Assembly: GCA_012845835.1 (NCBI GenBank)
Contig: JABAKD010000007.1
Coordinates: 2,205,516 to 2,269,515 of the forward strand
Source: Undaria pinnatifida
Lineage: Eukaryota; Sar; Phaeophyceae; Laminariales; Alariaceae
Reading direction: 5' to 3'
DNA length: 64,000 bases
The first letter of the stretch is position 1. The number at the start of each line of letters is the position of its first letter. The notes beneath the pieces are model-generated. The model was not told the DNA's origin. It ran no database searches and was given only the letters and a program-made list of their open reading frames with translations. The position numbers were made by a program, and so were the translations under genes. Of this stretch, positions 20,701 to 27,883 are shown piece by piece.

Positions 20701-22488
20701 CTCTCCTCGAATTTTGCGGTTTTTTATCAACACTTGGGCAGGGACGAGAGACCTTGCCCGTGAAGCTGGTTCTTACGTTGATTGGATGTTGTCAATCACC
20801 GTTTATTCAAGAGCCTGACAATAGTTGTCCCGAACATTTCTTTGGTTTTGGTGTCCAGAGAGCGCGTTGCATTCGGGAAACCCTTGAGTGAAGACAGCGT
20901 CGTGAGATATAACGTCGCCGAGTGCCGCATGGAGATAGCGCAGGTGAGGAACGAGGTAGATCCCCCCATCCTTCCCGTCTTGTTGACGGAGATGGGGAAC
21001 ACAGACGAATGCGATACGGAGAAGTTTGGTACCAGTACAATAAATAGTAGAGGGAAAACGTTCGCTACTCACGGCGCTTCGCGCTTGGTGCACGCGATGT
21101 CTGCCTGGTCGGTGAAACCCGACGTGCTTCGTTCTGGCATTGTAGTCTGCCTGGTCGGTGAAACCCGACGTGCTTCGTCCTGGCATTATAGGGATGCGGA
21201 AATCTATGAGTCTGAAGAACCCGGCTATGCATGAAATTCGTGCACGCCCTTCCCCCCCCAGTGTTGTTGGAGGAAATGGATAGACGAATGCGTCATGGGG
21301 AAGTTATAATTGGTACGACGAATAGTAGAGGAAAAGCGATCGCTATGCCAGGAGATAGATAGTGGACATAAATTGCGAAACAAGGGGATAAGAAAAACAT
21401 ACCATGTATGTATGTTTGTGTGTATGTATGTATGTATGTATGTATGTATGTATGTACAAAACGTAAGGAGTACCGAAAGGTTGAGGATGTCTCTATCAGG
21501 GGTAAGAACTGTGCTCCGTCTCGAGAGGGACGCATGTGGTCAATGGTCGAATGACTAAGGCACACAATACCCCCCCCCCCCCCCCCCCCCCGCTCAAATG
21601 TGTTGGTCGACAGTCTCGCCTCCTCGTCCAGGATTGCGCGGCTAAGCTGGAAGCGAAGGGCCTCAAGGGGGCAATCCAGGAAGTTTCCATGATCAAGGTA
21701 CGGTCAAAGACAATAGGTGGCATTTCATTGTATCAAAGCGATGTTATTTCAGAGGGAAAACGTGATGACGAAAAAGACGGCCATCCGAAGCAACGCGAAC
21801 TACTCGGCACCCTTATTGCCGCTGTTCTTTCACAGGCCTGAATATGGTGTTCTAATTGTATTTTGGTTATCTGAGTATCGGAGTATCGGGTTCCTGTATC
21901 CCCTTCGAGAATTCAGAGGGAAAAATTCACGACGAAAATTGACGATTACGGCATCGGCCATTGCTGGTTGGCGATGATAGAATTGGTGTCCGAGCGACGA
22001 CGCCAAGAATGCAAAGACTCGCATGGAACGGGCGCAGCAGAATTTTACTTTACCACTGCGTGCTCACTCAACTTCTAGACGCCTCAAAATATCGCAATCG
22101 CCGTGTTTTTTAATCGCTATACACCGGCCCCAAAAGGGTTTAATCGACTCGCCGACTGTAAGTTAGTTGGCTGAAGGCACCTATCGATTAGTTAGTGATC
22201 GTGAAATCCTGTCGACTCACAGCTTTTATCAATAACACTTTGTGTGATTCCGTGTTATATACTCGCATCGTGACCATTTATTTTCATCAGGTGGTGGTGC
22301 CCAACATGGCTTGCCGAGTGATCGACCGCGCGATACAAGTGCACGGTGGGATGGGGGTCTGCCAGGACACCTTCCTGGCTGAAGCCTACGCTCATATGCG
22401 CACCCTGAGGATCGCCGACGGGCCGGACGAGGTGCACGTGCGAAGCGTGGCCAAGTACGAGTACCGCCGAATAACCTCTCGCCTTTAA
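2633..22488 (+). CDS. acyl-CoA dehydrogenase, ACAD10/11-like (ten exons)
   Basis: FAD-dependent dehydrogenase of the ACAD10/11 branch, expected in mitochondria or peroxisomes in fatty-acid breakdown. In animals this branch handles 4-hydroxyacyl-CoAs. Exons: 2633(or 2610)-2824, 4393-4446, 9853-9921, 11804-11864, 14523-14674, 17726-17898, 19358-19510, 20859-20943, 21614-21697, 22291-22488. All junctions are AG/GT and phases match throughout, giving about 406 residues, the length of the ACAD domain alone. Visible motifs in order: [31 protein letters not shown] (FAD/substrate signature), [70 protein letters not shown] and ADGPDEVH. Asp of ADGP aligns with the catalytic Glu of medium-chain enzymes (inference). 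I did not find the aminoglycoside-phosphotransferase-like domain that precedes this domain in animal ACAD10/11; it may be absent or encoded upstream of the window. Confidence 0.93.
2825..3270 (+). repeat. ACATGGTA-type intron minisatellite
   Basis: Intron 1 begins with degenerate short repeats built on acatggta, ggtatg and cacatg (2840-2940 and 3170-3255). The motif resembles the exon 1 donor context (atgcccaaggtatgctacatg). A fragment at about 3151-3166 (catgcccaaagtacgg) again resembles the exon end plus donor, so the repeat may have grown from that junction. Confidence 0.5.
4131..4180 (+). repeat. copy of exon 1 3' end plus splice donor
   Basis: About 45 bp closely match the end of exon 1: the stretch coding for SLGLWNL and MPK is followed by gtgtgg at the equivalent of the donor. 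A 3-bp insertion splits the copy. Sequence just upstream (4086-4120, acctcgcctccagcctgtaa) also resembles intron 1 at 2939-2965, so intron sequence was carried along. It lies in intron 1, about 1.3 kb downstream of the exon. Confidence 0.8.
4393..4446 (+). CDS. ACAD exon 2
   Basis: This 54-nt exon encodes [18 protein letters not shown] in phase 0 on both sides. The acceptor is ttgtccag and the donor is gcgag/gtgagg. The residues match the helix before the MGR(S) motif of ACAD10/11, which continues directly in the next exon. Confidence 0.85.
4900..5020 (-). repeat. dispersed repeat (CCCCTTTAGAGCCCC family)
   Basis: A block containing cacccctttagagcccc and gtcccccaaaagggtttcca recurs in inverted orientation at 22490-22575 and 26695-26800, with shorter relatives at 11570-11605 and 18930-18950. 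It carries no coding signal and looks like a short non-autonomous transposon. Confidence 0.6.
5155..5335. repeat. GGGTCGGGTC-rich direct repeats
   Basis: Degenerate acccg and cgggtcg motifs recur here, including gatcgggtcgggtcgtgtc, gtggggccgggtcaagagg and acccgacccg. It is a small GC-rich low-complexity block in intron 2. Confidence 0.5.
5825..5925 (-). repeat. dispersed short repeat (GTGGAAGTGTGGTGAGC family)
   Basis: The block from cacgccagctag to ggaagtgtgttgagct is a diverged copy of the element at 24990-25190 and 19090-19250, lacking the terminal ccatccgccggagg segment. Confidence 0.55.
6050..6275 (+). repeat. homopurine minisatellite
   Basis: More than 200 bp on the plus strand are almost purely A and G. 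They are built of ggaagg tracts, a gggaggggggaataa motif seen three times, and a gcgaccaagcaagaaa motif repeated with a period of about 85 bp. The complementary strand produces several overlapping Phe/Pro/Ser open frames that are artefacts of composition. Such tracts can form triplex DNA. Confidence 0.85.
7042..7350 (+). mobile_element. tRNA-derived SINE, family A, near full length
   Basis: The head has a Pol III A-box-like ggtggcgtatcagg and, about 50 bp later, a B-box-like gagttcgatcccc, as in a tRNA gene. The body continues through gtgcacaaattgacttgcgg and cctgtgaccacggcttgtcc to an A-rich tail near 7330-7350. Other copies lie at 20150-20480, 36785-37122, 45440-45665 and 50752-50970 (all reversed), with a head fragment at 33805-33855. 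It lies in intron 2 of the ACAD gene. Confidence 0.85.
7949..8758. mobile_element. non-autonomous TIR element with repeated AGTCGAAAA motifs
   Basis: The ends are inverted copies of each other: ttaagccatttcttacacag at the left matches the reverse complement of the right end around 8730-8755. Both then continue into tcggattc and cagtcgaaaacggccttttt. The inner flanks carry many more agtcgaaaa/ttttcgactg copies. The middle (8130-8300) has a roughly 45-bp tandem duplication (cagccgaaagccaccaaa and cagccgagagccgccaaa). No transposase frame is visible, so this is a MITE-like element of about 810 bp in ACAD intron 2. Confidence 0.75.
9853..9921 (+). CDS. ACAD exon 3
   Basis: A 69-nt, phase-0 exon encoding [15 protein letters not shown] and APDTGNME. 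The acceptor is gatggcag and the donor is atggag/gtgcgt. The APDTGNME motif is highly characteristic of the ACAD10/11 branch, and it continues as VFANYG in the next exon. Confidence 0.9.
10300..10365 (+). repeat. dispersed short repeat (CCAAGTGTTTTGTCCC family)
   Basis: The string around ctccaagtgttttgtcccta and gtgcggtgctaaaaggggt recurs at 4630-4690 and 59240-59300. All three copies have the same orientation and no coding signal. Confidence 0.6.
10680..11450 (+). repeat. TGGTTTGATGGTTTA minisatellite
   Basis: About 770 bp of degenerate 7-8 bp units (tggttta, tggtttga, atggttta) with strong strand asymmetry: the plus strand is rich in T and G and nearly free of C. No long frame is present. 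It sits in ACAD intron 3, and the following 350 bp are ordinary sequence up to exon 4. Confidence 0.9.
11804..11864 (+). CDS. ACAD exon 4
   Basis: A 61-nt exon encoding [20 protein letters not shown] plus the first base of a Gly codon. The acceptor is gcgtatttcag and the donor is cttcaag/gtggta. It matches the stretch between the GNMEV and MTEP motifs of ACADs. The split Gly codon is completed by exon 5 of the ORF order at 14523. Confidence 0.9.
12310..12535 (+). mobile_element. 5'-truncated SINE, family B
   Basis: The body matches family B: cctgtgaccacggc, then cctcttacgagttgagctgg and an A-rich end at 12525-12540. The tRNA-like head is missing. It faces the minus-strand family C copy immediately to its right, so the two A-rich tails meet. 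Confidence 0.75.
12610..12830 (-). mobile_element. SINE-like element, family C
   Basis: The minus-strand sequence matches the copies at 49870-50065 and 61080-61320. All share an aatgctgaa-like start, gaaggcac, a gtagtggggaggggggag-like purine block, gtgaccccgga and an A-rich end. The 5' end seen at 12800-12830 (cacaattcgatgcgagtcga on the minus strand) is shared with the 61 kb copy. Confidence 0.7.
13290..14515 (+). repeat. 15-bp CGTTGTACCTTATTC minisatellite
   Basis: Over about 1.2 kb a roughly 15-bp unit (ttccgttgtaccttat and variants) recurs with many substitutions. Because 15 is a multiple of three, it yields a 250-codon frame reading as FRCTL-like pentapeptides on the plus strand and KVQRN-like ones on the minus strand. 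These are composition artefacts, not a cysteine-rich protein. The array lies in ACAD intron 4 and flanks both copies of the following exon. Confidence 0.85.
14351..14447 (+). repeat. upstream partial copy of ACAD exon 5
   Basis: Including its own acceptor (tggacag), this copy repeats the first ~97 nt of the exon 172 bp downstream. It keeps an open frame in the same phase (TIRSAFL, then EPAVAS and RRENGMY). It has lost key residues: MTEP has become TAEP and SSDATN has become SLDAMD. It then runs into minisatellite with no good donor. A decayed exon copy is the likeliest reading; a rare alternative exon is less likely. Confidence 0.8.
14523..14674 (+). CDS. ACAD exon 5
   Basis: This 152-nt exon carries the central FAD/substrate signature [13 protein letters not shown] and the [17 protein letters not shown] segment. 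The acceptor is tgtggacag and the donor is atgcaag/gtatta. The ACAD10/11-type SSD replaces the GSD of other ACADs. Confidence 0.93.
15890..17600. repeat. ~970-bp tandem duplication in ACAD intron 5
   Basis: The block 15890-16560 is repeated at 16860-17600. Shared landmarks are tacctggaacc with accaggaata, tatccctgttcg, attgcctccaaactgcctct, a gcagcagcag run with ccatgtacgaa, and a final gtgcggcgggact with a ggcgggggggg tract. The copies differ by many substitutions and by the size of the agc run (17130-17172 is longer). A gcctgcctgcct microsatellite (17683-17715) separates the second copy from exon 6. Confidence 0.8.
17726..17898 (+). CDS. ACAD exon 6
   Basis: A 173-nt exon encoding [30 protein letters not shown] and [16 protein letters not shown]. 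The acceptor is tatgtgcaag and the donor is cctcaa/gtgagt, splitting a Lys codon completed by exon 7. The end of this exon and its donor seed the tandem array that follows. Confidence 0.93.
17899..18600 (+). repeat. tandem array of exon 6 3' end plus splice donor
   Basis: About eight degenerate copies of an ~80-90 bp unit follow the exon. Each contains ccccatggtcacgcgg, aggttgacctcaagtgagt and cagcaataa, that is the codons for [10 protein letters not shown], the donor and intron start. Junction-like positions are near 17980, 18064, 18150, 18240, 18322, 18405, 18498 and 18578. Several keep a perfect gtgagt; others are mutated (gttagt, gttatc). A spacer with gtgtaccgcgctccc is also repeated. 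Confidence 0.92.
19090..19250 (+). repeat. dispersed short repeat (CCTCCGGCGGATGGGG family)
   Basis: From tcctccggcggatgggg through gctcaccacacttccacgta to the cgctagctggcgcacccttc segment, this is the reverse orientation of the copy at 24990-25190. Shorter copies are at 44565-44625, 51190-51265, 60660-60715 and 60790-60850. All have an A- or T-rich flank at the ggatgaaaaaa end. Confidence 0.75.
19358..19510 (+). CDS. ACAD exon 7
   Basis: A 153-nt exon encoding [37 protein letters not shown] and [13 protein letters not shown]. The acceptor is cgctgccag and the donor is ctcccg/gtaaga. The [13 protein letters not shown] motif is one of the clearest ACAD10/11 markers. Confidence 0.95.
19546..20025 (+). 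repeat. tandem copies of exon 7 3' end plus donor
   Basis: Four downstream copies of the exon end (gtcggaatggcggagcgc ... gcctttgtcaagc) begin near 19557, 19650, 19745 and 19970, spaced about 92-97 bp except the last. The copy at 19970-20021 still encodes [17 protein letters not shown] and keeps a perfect gtaaga donor. The inner copies have indels or lost donors (cggcaaga, cggcatca). Confidence 0.9.
20150..20480 (-). mobile_element. tRNA-derived SINE, family A, near full length
   Basis: Reverse-oriented copy. The tRNA-like head is at 20480-20400, with B-box-like sequence at ggggggattcgaactc. The body runs to the gaagctggaaagtagatgtg end, and the A-rich tail appears as a T run at 20165-20180. 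Confidence 0.85.
20859..20943 (+). CDS. ACAD exon 8
   Basis: An 85-nt exon encoding [12 protein letters not shown] and [15 protein letters not shown]. The acceptor is ggtgtccag and the donor is gcgcag/gtgagg. RxAFGKPL is the standard ACAD motif that opens the C-terminal helical domain. Confidence 0.93.
21300..21590 (+). mobile_element. LINE 3' fragment interrupted by a TGTA microsatellite
   Basis: The translated pieces resemble the C-terminus of the LINE at 63785-64000 and 61622-62925: a degenerate IAMPGDR, IAKQGDK, then [17 protein letters not shown]-like and NGRMTKAHN residues. A tgta tandem array (21408-21455) interrupts the frame, and a run of about 25 C follows at 21568-21593. Stops are present, so it is a dead fragment in ACAD intron 8. 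Confidence 0.7.
21614..21697 (+). CDS. ACAD exon 9
   Basis: An 84-nt exon in phase 0 encoding [17 protein letters not shown] and IQEVSMIK. The acceptor is ggtcgacag and the donor is atcaag/gtacgg. It matches the helix ending in (D/E)(I/V)(A/S)MIK before the VAPNMA motif of ACADs. Confidence 0.92.
22291..22488 (+). CDS. ACAD exon 10 (last exon)
   Basis: A 198-nt exon from acceptor tttcatcag to a TAA at 22486. It encodes [38 protein letters not shown] and [20 protein letters not shown], ending in RRITSRL. The HGGMGV and ADGPDEVH motifs define the C-terminal helices. Compared with its own downstream copies, the exon lacks an accggggg-like insertion after the YRR codons, so the present C-terminus may derive from a small deletion. 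Confidence 0.95.
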   Translation: MVVPNMACRVIDRAIQVHGGMGVCQDTFLAEAYAHMRTLRIADGPDEVHVRSVAKYEYRRITSRL

Positions 22489-22489
22489 C

Positions 22490-22580
22490 CCCTTTACAAC
22501 TGAAGCCCGTTTTTGGGGACAAAATTACTTGGATTTAGTATAGGGAGGGGTTCAGGGGCTCTAAAGGGGTTAAGGCCATA
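22490..22580 (+). repeat. dispersed repeat (CCCCTTTAGAGCCCC family)
   Basis: Inverted copy of the repeat at 4900-5020, with aagcccgtttttggggacaa and ggggctctaaaggggtta. It begins immediately at the ACAD stop codon, so the 3' UTR of the gene would contain it. A further copy lies at 26695-26800. Confidence 0.65.
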
Positions 22581-22665
22581 GTAGACCTGTGCTGCGGTAA
22601 AACCTGCACAATAACCTCTCCTATAAGGCCATATTAAACCTGTGCTGTGGTAGGAGTTGCAGTTT

Positions 22666-23212
22666 TTATGCGCCGAAGCCTACGGCCGCATGCGCACCCT
22701 AAGTATTGCTGGTCGGCCGAATGAGATGCACGCGCAAAGCGTCGCAAAGCACGAGTATCGCCGAACGGGGAGGATAATAACCTGCCTTAGAGGCCACCAT
22801 AAAACTGGGGTGGCTGTCGTCAACTTCTGTGCGTTCGTGTAAGGCATGCAAATTGTTTTTTTTTTCGATTTTTTTTTTTGTCGGAGATCGCCGATGGACC
22901 GGATGAAGTGCATGTGCGAAGCGTTCGTAAGTTTGAGTACCGACGAACCGGGGGGGGGGTAACCTCTGCCTTTGAGGTCGTAATAGAGACCCGTGTGCGC
23001 TTTTGAGCACAAAAAATATTCTTGCCTGCTATTCTCAGCGGTGGAGCTACCTAACATCGTTGGATCGGGTGTGCATTTTGTTATTTTAAAATAATTCAAT
23101 AGATACCTGCGGATTGCTGATGGGTCGGTTGAAACTCACCTGCGAAGCGTTGCCAAGTACGATTACCGCCGAACCGAGGGCAGGGTAACAACCTCTTGGC
23201 TTTGAAAGCTCT
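22666..23212 (+). repeat. three decayed copies of the ACAD C-terminal exon end
   Basis: Copies near 22666-22793, 22876-22975 and 23100-23212 repeat the EAYAHMRT... to YEYRR region. They translate as [39 protein letters not shown] and LRIADGSVETHLRSVAKYDY. All three carry cgaac(c)g-gagg-like sequence after YRR, then (a)taacctc and a gcctt motif like the region at the real stop. They lie beyond the stop codon in the 3' UTR or flank. Confidence 0.9.
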
Positions 23213-24590
23213 TTCGCTAGGATATATTTGCACTTGACAACTCCTGCGCGTTGGTGGAAGGCATGTAGTAATACAATAAATGCTACGTTCGTCAGTATTG
23301 GCCGTATGCATTGCTTCTGAAAGAATGTGAGATGAATTCAGCAGTGACACCTACTATCAATAGTTGATACCTGGTAGACGTTTGGTCTTATGGTTTGTCC
23401 CTAAAAATAAAAACGGAAACCAACACGCGTACTGCGCAGCAACTTCATTTTGTCAATAATTATCACCTACACCAGACACAACGTGCAACAATATTTCCGC
23501 GATCAGTTAGTTGATAAAAACATATAATAGAAACAACGATATAGCTTCATACTGCAGCGGCCGACCACATTTCTGTGCGACCCCCGTACAAAGAACACAC
23601 GGTGTTGTCCTACGAAACACGTGTTCCACAAAAAGTCTATAAGAGCAAACTACATCACGTTTCTGCCGTCCTCCGGCGCAAAGAAGACGTGGTGCTATGA
23701 TATGCACTATTAATACAGAACAACCATCCAGCCGTTAGTTGGTGTGAGCCCGGGCAATGCAGATATGATCTCTTTCCCCGTGATCCAGTTGATGGTGGCG
23801 TGGCGATTCCAGCAGACGTTCTCTTCTGGAAAATGCCACTACGTTGATCGAGGTGTGGTCTGACCCCGAGATCTTCCTCTCCGGTGAGCCCACTTCGGTG
23901 TTGTTTTGGCAACCCGGGCGTCCCGACAATCTCAGCGAACGTTAGTGCTGTAACGATCCCTGAGATTTATTTCCGGAAACCTCAAGCGCGTTTTCACATT
24001 GATCCCATGAACCGCCGTTCCGTGTTGATATCATACTCCAGCGGTCCATACAGTTTTGCCAATAGGCCCCGGGTGACGACGCGATGGCGAAGTTGCAAAG
24101 GTTGAATTGAAAGCCCTTGTCAAAACCGCCGTCGAAGTTGACTGTAGGCTTCTCCTCGGCATCGACGCTCAGCACACCCACCGTGTGTGCTTCCCGTCTG
24201 CGGTAGCGGTGCTCCGTTCTCATATCACTTGGTGTCACTGTGCGTCACTGTTTTGCGCACTGGACACCATTTTTGTCCGGCTCCACCCCGTGACCCAGTC
24301 TTGATGCTTTGTCCACCGGGCTTAGACCCTCTAAACGGGGGCGGGGGCAGGGGCGGTAGTAGAGCGACATCCCCCTCCCACTAGACGAAAGGCGTTCTTA
24401 TCGGATGTTGGGGGGCGTTTTTTTTTCCGCTCTCCGATATTATCGATCCTATTTCCGATTTATCGGAAACTGCCAATACGATATGACGTACGACGTTTCA
24501 CCTCTCGCCTGGATGCTGGATGTCGAGTCTTAGCAGGATGATCGGCATCGCCGTCGCGGAAAATATATGGTATGAAGTACGAACTGATAA
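23213..24590. other. intergenic, no recognised gene
   Basis: Frames of 60-100 codons occur on both strands at 23650-24300, but none has a recognisable domain or bounded exon structure. A C/G-rich stretch (24335-24360) and a degenerate tatcgg/cgatat cluster (24430-24480) are present. Confidence 0.4.
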
Positions 24591-24597
24591 GGCAGGA

Positions 24598-24645
24598 TTT
24601 TCAGTAGGATTTTCAGTAGGATTTTCAGTAGGATTTTCACGAATG
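24598..24645 (+). repeat. 12-bp tandem repeat
   Basis: Four head-to-tail copies of a 12-bp unit (taggattttcag) with almost no divergence. Confidence 0.85.
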
Positions 24646-24699
24646 ACAAAAGGATAGGGTAGGGCGGGGGTACTTCCCTTTCATCACCGGGTTTGAGCC

Positions 24700-24950
24700 A
24701 CTATCATAGCACGAGTGGCTCTGTACCTCACCGACAAAAAAAGTCGAGAGGATTTGTTTGGCGCAGCGTAGCTTACCATACCATCGCGGGTTCATGTCGC
24801 AAAATCTAAAACAGCACGAAAGCGTAAGACCGCAAAGGAACTGGGAATGAGGGGGGGGGTCACTCGCGCGAGTGACCCCGAGCCACAAAAAAAAATGGGC
24901 CGAATGGTGGAAACCCCCACCGTAACTGTGGTGGAACACTAGAGCTCGGC
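24700..24950. repeat. dispersed repeat with GTCACTCGCGCGAGTGAC palindrome
   Basis: The segment shares gcgcagcg(t/a)agcttacc, ataccat-gcgggtt and agaccgcaaagaaa-like strings with 32660-32890. A perfect 18-bp palindrome, gtcactcgcgcgagtgac, lies at about 24862-24879, and related half-sites occur at 32665 and 32818. A smaller relative is at 10372-10440. Confidence 0.65.
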
Positions 24951-24989
24951 ATACTCACGCATCCGTATACAACGATAGCTTGCGCTGCC

Positions 24990-25190
24990 GGGGTAGTAAC
25001 GAGAACCGCCGGTAGGGACAGCTCACGCTGTCGCTATAGTGGGAACCGAAGGGCACGCCAGCTAGCACTGGATTGCGAAGGCAATCGAGTTAAATCGACA
25101 CACGACGTGCATGACAATACGTGGAAGTGTGGTGAGCTTAAAAGCTTTATTTTTACCCCATCCGCCGGAGGATGAAAAAAAGAAAAAACT
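24990..25190 (-). repeat. dispersed short repeat, longest copy
   Basis: Contains gacagctcacgctgtcgcta, gcacgccagctagcactgga, cgtggaagtgtggtgagc and ccatccgccggaggatg, ending in an A-rich run. It is the reverse complement of the block at 19090-19250. Confidence 0.7.
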
Positions 25191-25304
25191 GAACTAAACT
25201 AAATAATAGTCCTAAATAAGGTCTAAATACAGTCCTAAATAAGGTCTTTCACACGACTGATCAGTTCCCTACTCACGATGTATGTCTTTCAAGAGAGTAC
25301 TGGC

Positions 25305-25480
25305 GTGTCCCCGGTGGTCCAATAATAGTAAGCCGCGTGATTGTTGAGGTCGATGTCGTATGTTCGAGCCCCGCAAGGGACTCTTTCTTGTCTCGCAAAT
25401 TGACAGGCCGAATGTGCGAGGGCGCGAGTTGGCGAAGTTGGATGCAAATCGACGACCATTTTTTCCTTTTGTTTCCTTTT
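25305..25480 (+). mobile_element. tRNA-derived SINE, family B, 5' part
   Basis: The head has ccccggtggtcca followed by a B-box-like tgttcgagccccgc about 55 bp later, then gacaggccgaatgtgcgag and a body fragment. It is immediately followed by an inverted family B copy, forming a head-out inverted pair. Confidence 0.8.
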
Positions 25481-25484
25481 TTTA

Positions 25485-25812
25485 GTCATTACTTTGTTTT
25501 TTCAAGCTCAACAACTCGTGCGAGGTTTTTGCCCTCAAAGACCTTCTGGACAAGCCGTGGTCACACGTGTCTTCCCTTCCCCCCCTCGGGTACGTGGCTT
25601 CGTTTTTATCGCGCAGCGAGGGTTGAGCATTTTCCCACTTTTTAGCTTTTCTATATGCTCGTCGATTTGCATCGGATTTCGCCAACTCAACGCTCTCGCA
25701 CTTCCGACCTGTCAATTTGTAAGACAAGAAAAAGTCGCTTGCGGGACTCGAACCTACGACCTCGACCTCAATAGTTACGTGGCTTACTACTAACCCACCG
25801 GCGACGCCCGTT
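25485..25812 (-). mobile_element. tRNA-derived SINE, family B, near full length
   Basis: The reverse-oriented head is at 25812-25735 (B box in gcgggactcgaacctacg). The body passes through gacaggtcggaagtgcgag and the cgtggtcacacgtg region, and the 3' end is at the aactcgtgcgaggt segment near 25500. Together with 25305-25480 it forms an inverted SINE pair able to fold into a hairpin. Confidence 0.8.
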
Positions 25813-25849
25813 ATAACATATAAAGAAAGGGAGCTGAACAGAGGGAACG

Positions 25850-26045
25850 CTGAACTCTATGGGCGATAAAAGTGAAGGTGTGTACCGGAGGGGAGAAGGA
25901 AAAAGACACCTACCTGTGACCACGGCTTGCTATTGATATAGCTGAGGGTAACACGTGAGGGTAACACCTCTTATTACGAGTTGAGCTGGAAATTAAAAAG
26001 TGACAATTAAAATAAAAAGGGAAAAAAAGTGAGACAGAGTCTTGG
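25850..26045 (+). mobile_element. 5'-truncated SINE, family B
   Basis: It has the gggcgataaaagtgaagg start, cctgtgaccacggcttg, cctcttattacgagttgagc and an A-rich tail at 25990-26030. The tRNA-like head is absent. Confidence 0.7.
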
Positions 26046-26209
26046 TTTATGTTATCTACATGGCCTACAGATTGATCGTGTTGCCGAGTGAGAGCTGGTG
26101 GTTGATCTGAATGATCTACTAATAGCACTTGTTGCTTGCCGGGGCTTGGTTCTATCTTTACTACGCATACGCAGATCATGCACAAAAAAGTCATTACGAC
26201 ATACATACC

Positions 26210-26465
26210 TGGTATACACAGTAGTAGTTGTTGTTCTCACATTAACTCGCATAATCAAGTCCGTGGTCACAGGACAGGCTCCAGTCACTCTGGAGCTGAG
26301 GAATACCCCAGGAAAAAAACACACACACAACCCAAGGTGGTACACGCATATATCACAGCTGACGCAATTCATGCCTCCACGAGAAATATATAAAAGTGAA
26401 ATCGGGAGTCAGTCTACGATGTGCCAGGTCCAGGCCGGTGCATACGTCTCACTACTCACGCCTGG
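26210..26465 (+). repeat. dispersed repeat with GTT-rich head (copy 1)
   Basis: Shares ttgttctcacattaactcgc, caagtccgtggtcacaggac, ccagtcactctggagc, tgacgcaattcatgcctcc and gtgaaatcgggagtcag with 28895-29160. A partial copy is at 27890-28040 and an inverted fragment at 27030-27085. Each copy begins with a ttg repeat, so the element may be seeded by or spread with that microsatellite. Confidence 0.75.
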
Positions 26466-27883
26466 AGGAACCAAATATTCTAGTAATCTAGGACGAGTGA
26501 TACCATTGAGGTATCATTTTTTTGGCCAAAATATTTCTGAATGCCAAGGCTCCCTTAACTCACCAATATCCGCAAATCGTCGGAAAAGCCATTCTTGTTC
26601 TTGTGCGCCAAAAAAAAAAGTGTGACTAGGCCATGGGCTTACTCATCACAATGGTTTCGGTTTTTAGTTTTCTCAAAAATCAGTTTTTGGGGGAAGCATA
26701 GGGCTCCTTAAAAAACGCCTTTTCACAACTGGAAACCGTTTTCGGGAAAATGTTACTTGGGGTCGGTAAAGGGAGGGGTTTGGGGGCTCTAAAGGGGTTA
26801 TTGAGTAACCACCCGCAGAAGGGAAATGTTGATGTTGCACGTCTATTAGTCTATACCATGGCATGCGCCCTGGATTGACCTAGTATTAATAGACCCATCC
26901 GTGATCTGCCGCACATACACACATGTCATGTGAAGAACCAGACAAACTTTTTTCAACTACAAAATTGACGCTCGTCTTATAATACGTCTCCAAATATCTT
27001 AACATTTTGTTTTGTTTTGTTTTTTCCCTGGGGGACTCTTCCACTCCGAAGTGACTGGAGCCTGTCCTGTGACCACGAACTTGGTTACTACGATTAATAT
27101 TAATACTACTACAACTAACTACTACTACTCCTGTTCTCGAGTTACTGTGAAAACAACAACATCTTCCACTCTCCTGCGTAATACCAGCTAGATCTCGTAC
27201 TATTTACTAATAAATAAACCAAATTACAAAGTCGTTTTGGGCTGGTCGGTGTTACTTGCTGCACCGTTACCTGCTGCGCGGTGGCGGATTTTTCTTCAGT
27301 TTTTACAAGAGTTTTGTGCCCCTTGTCAACTTGCGACACCCTCGGCGGGGTTCAACCTAACCACATCCCGAAGGAGAGCCTTTGACATGTGAGATGGTCA
27401 CATCTTTGGCGGACCCGCACAGCTGAATCGAACGTTTAGTATGCAGTGACTTGGTACCCAACATGCAGTATGCACGCAGTTACTAGTAGTTGTAGGTATA
27501 CATTGATTAAACTATACAGTAATGTTATTGGAACAACAACGTAGGATGGATCCATTCCTTAAAATATTCTCAGACCTTATCGCACGAGTTCCGTACTGCT
27601 GCTGCAGTCTATTCGTACAACACCACCACCCTTACTCTTATTTAGCACTTTGCTTTAGAAGTTGTATCATAATACTATTAATATTGTTGCACACACCCCT
27701 CCCCGGCAGCAAAAGGGAGGTGCTGAGAAACGGGCAAGCCCCAAAGGTTTCTCCAACAGCAGCCCCATGCTAGCACCCGCAAACTCGAGTCAACTTCCAT
27801 CCCGACTTGCAGCAGTGTCGAATGCCCGACGCCAGCCTCGAAACTCTCGGAGAACGCAAAGCATTATCTCGTGCCTCGATAAT

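Noticed and set aside
17899-23212. CRISPR-like direct repeats
   Set aside because: The repeats with spacers are degenerate copies of exon ends in a eukaryotic gene; there are no short identical repeats with unique spacers and no cas genes.
23655-24238. Minus-strand frames that might be a retrotransposon fragment
   Set aside because: No protease, RT or integrase motif is visible.
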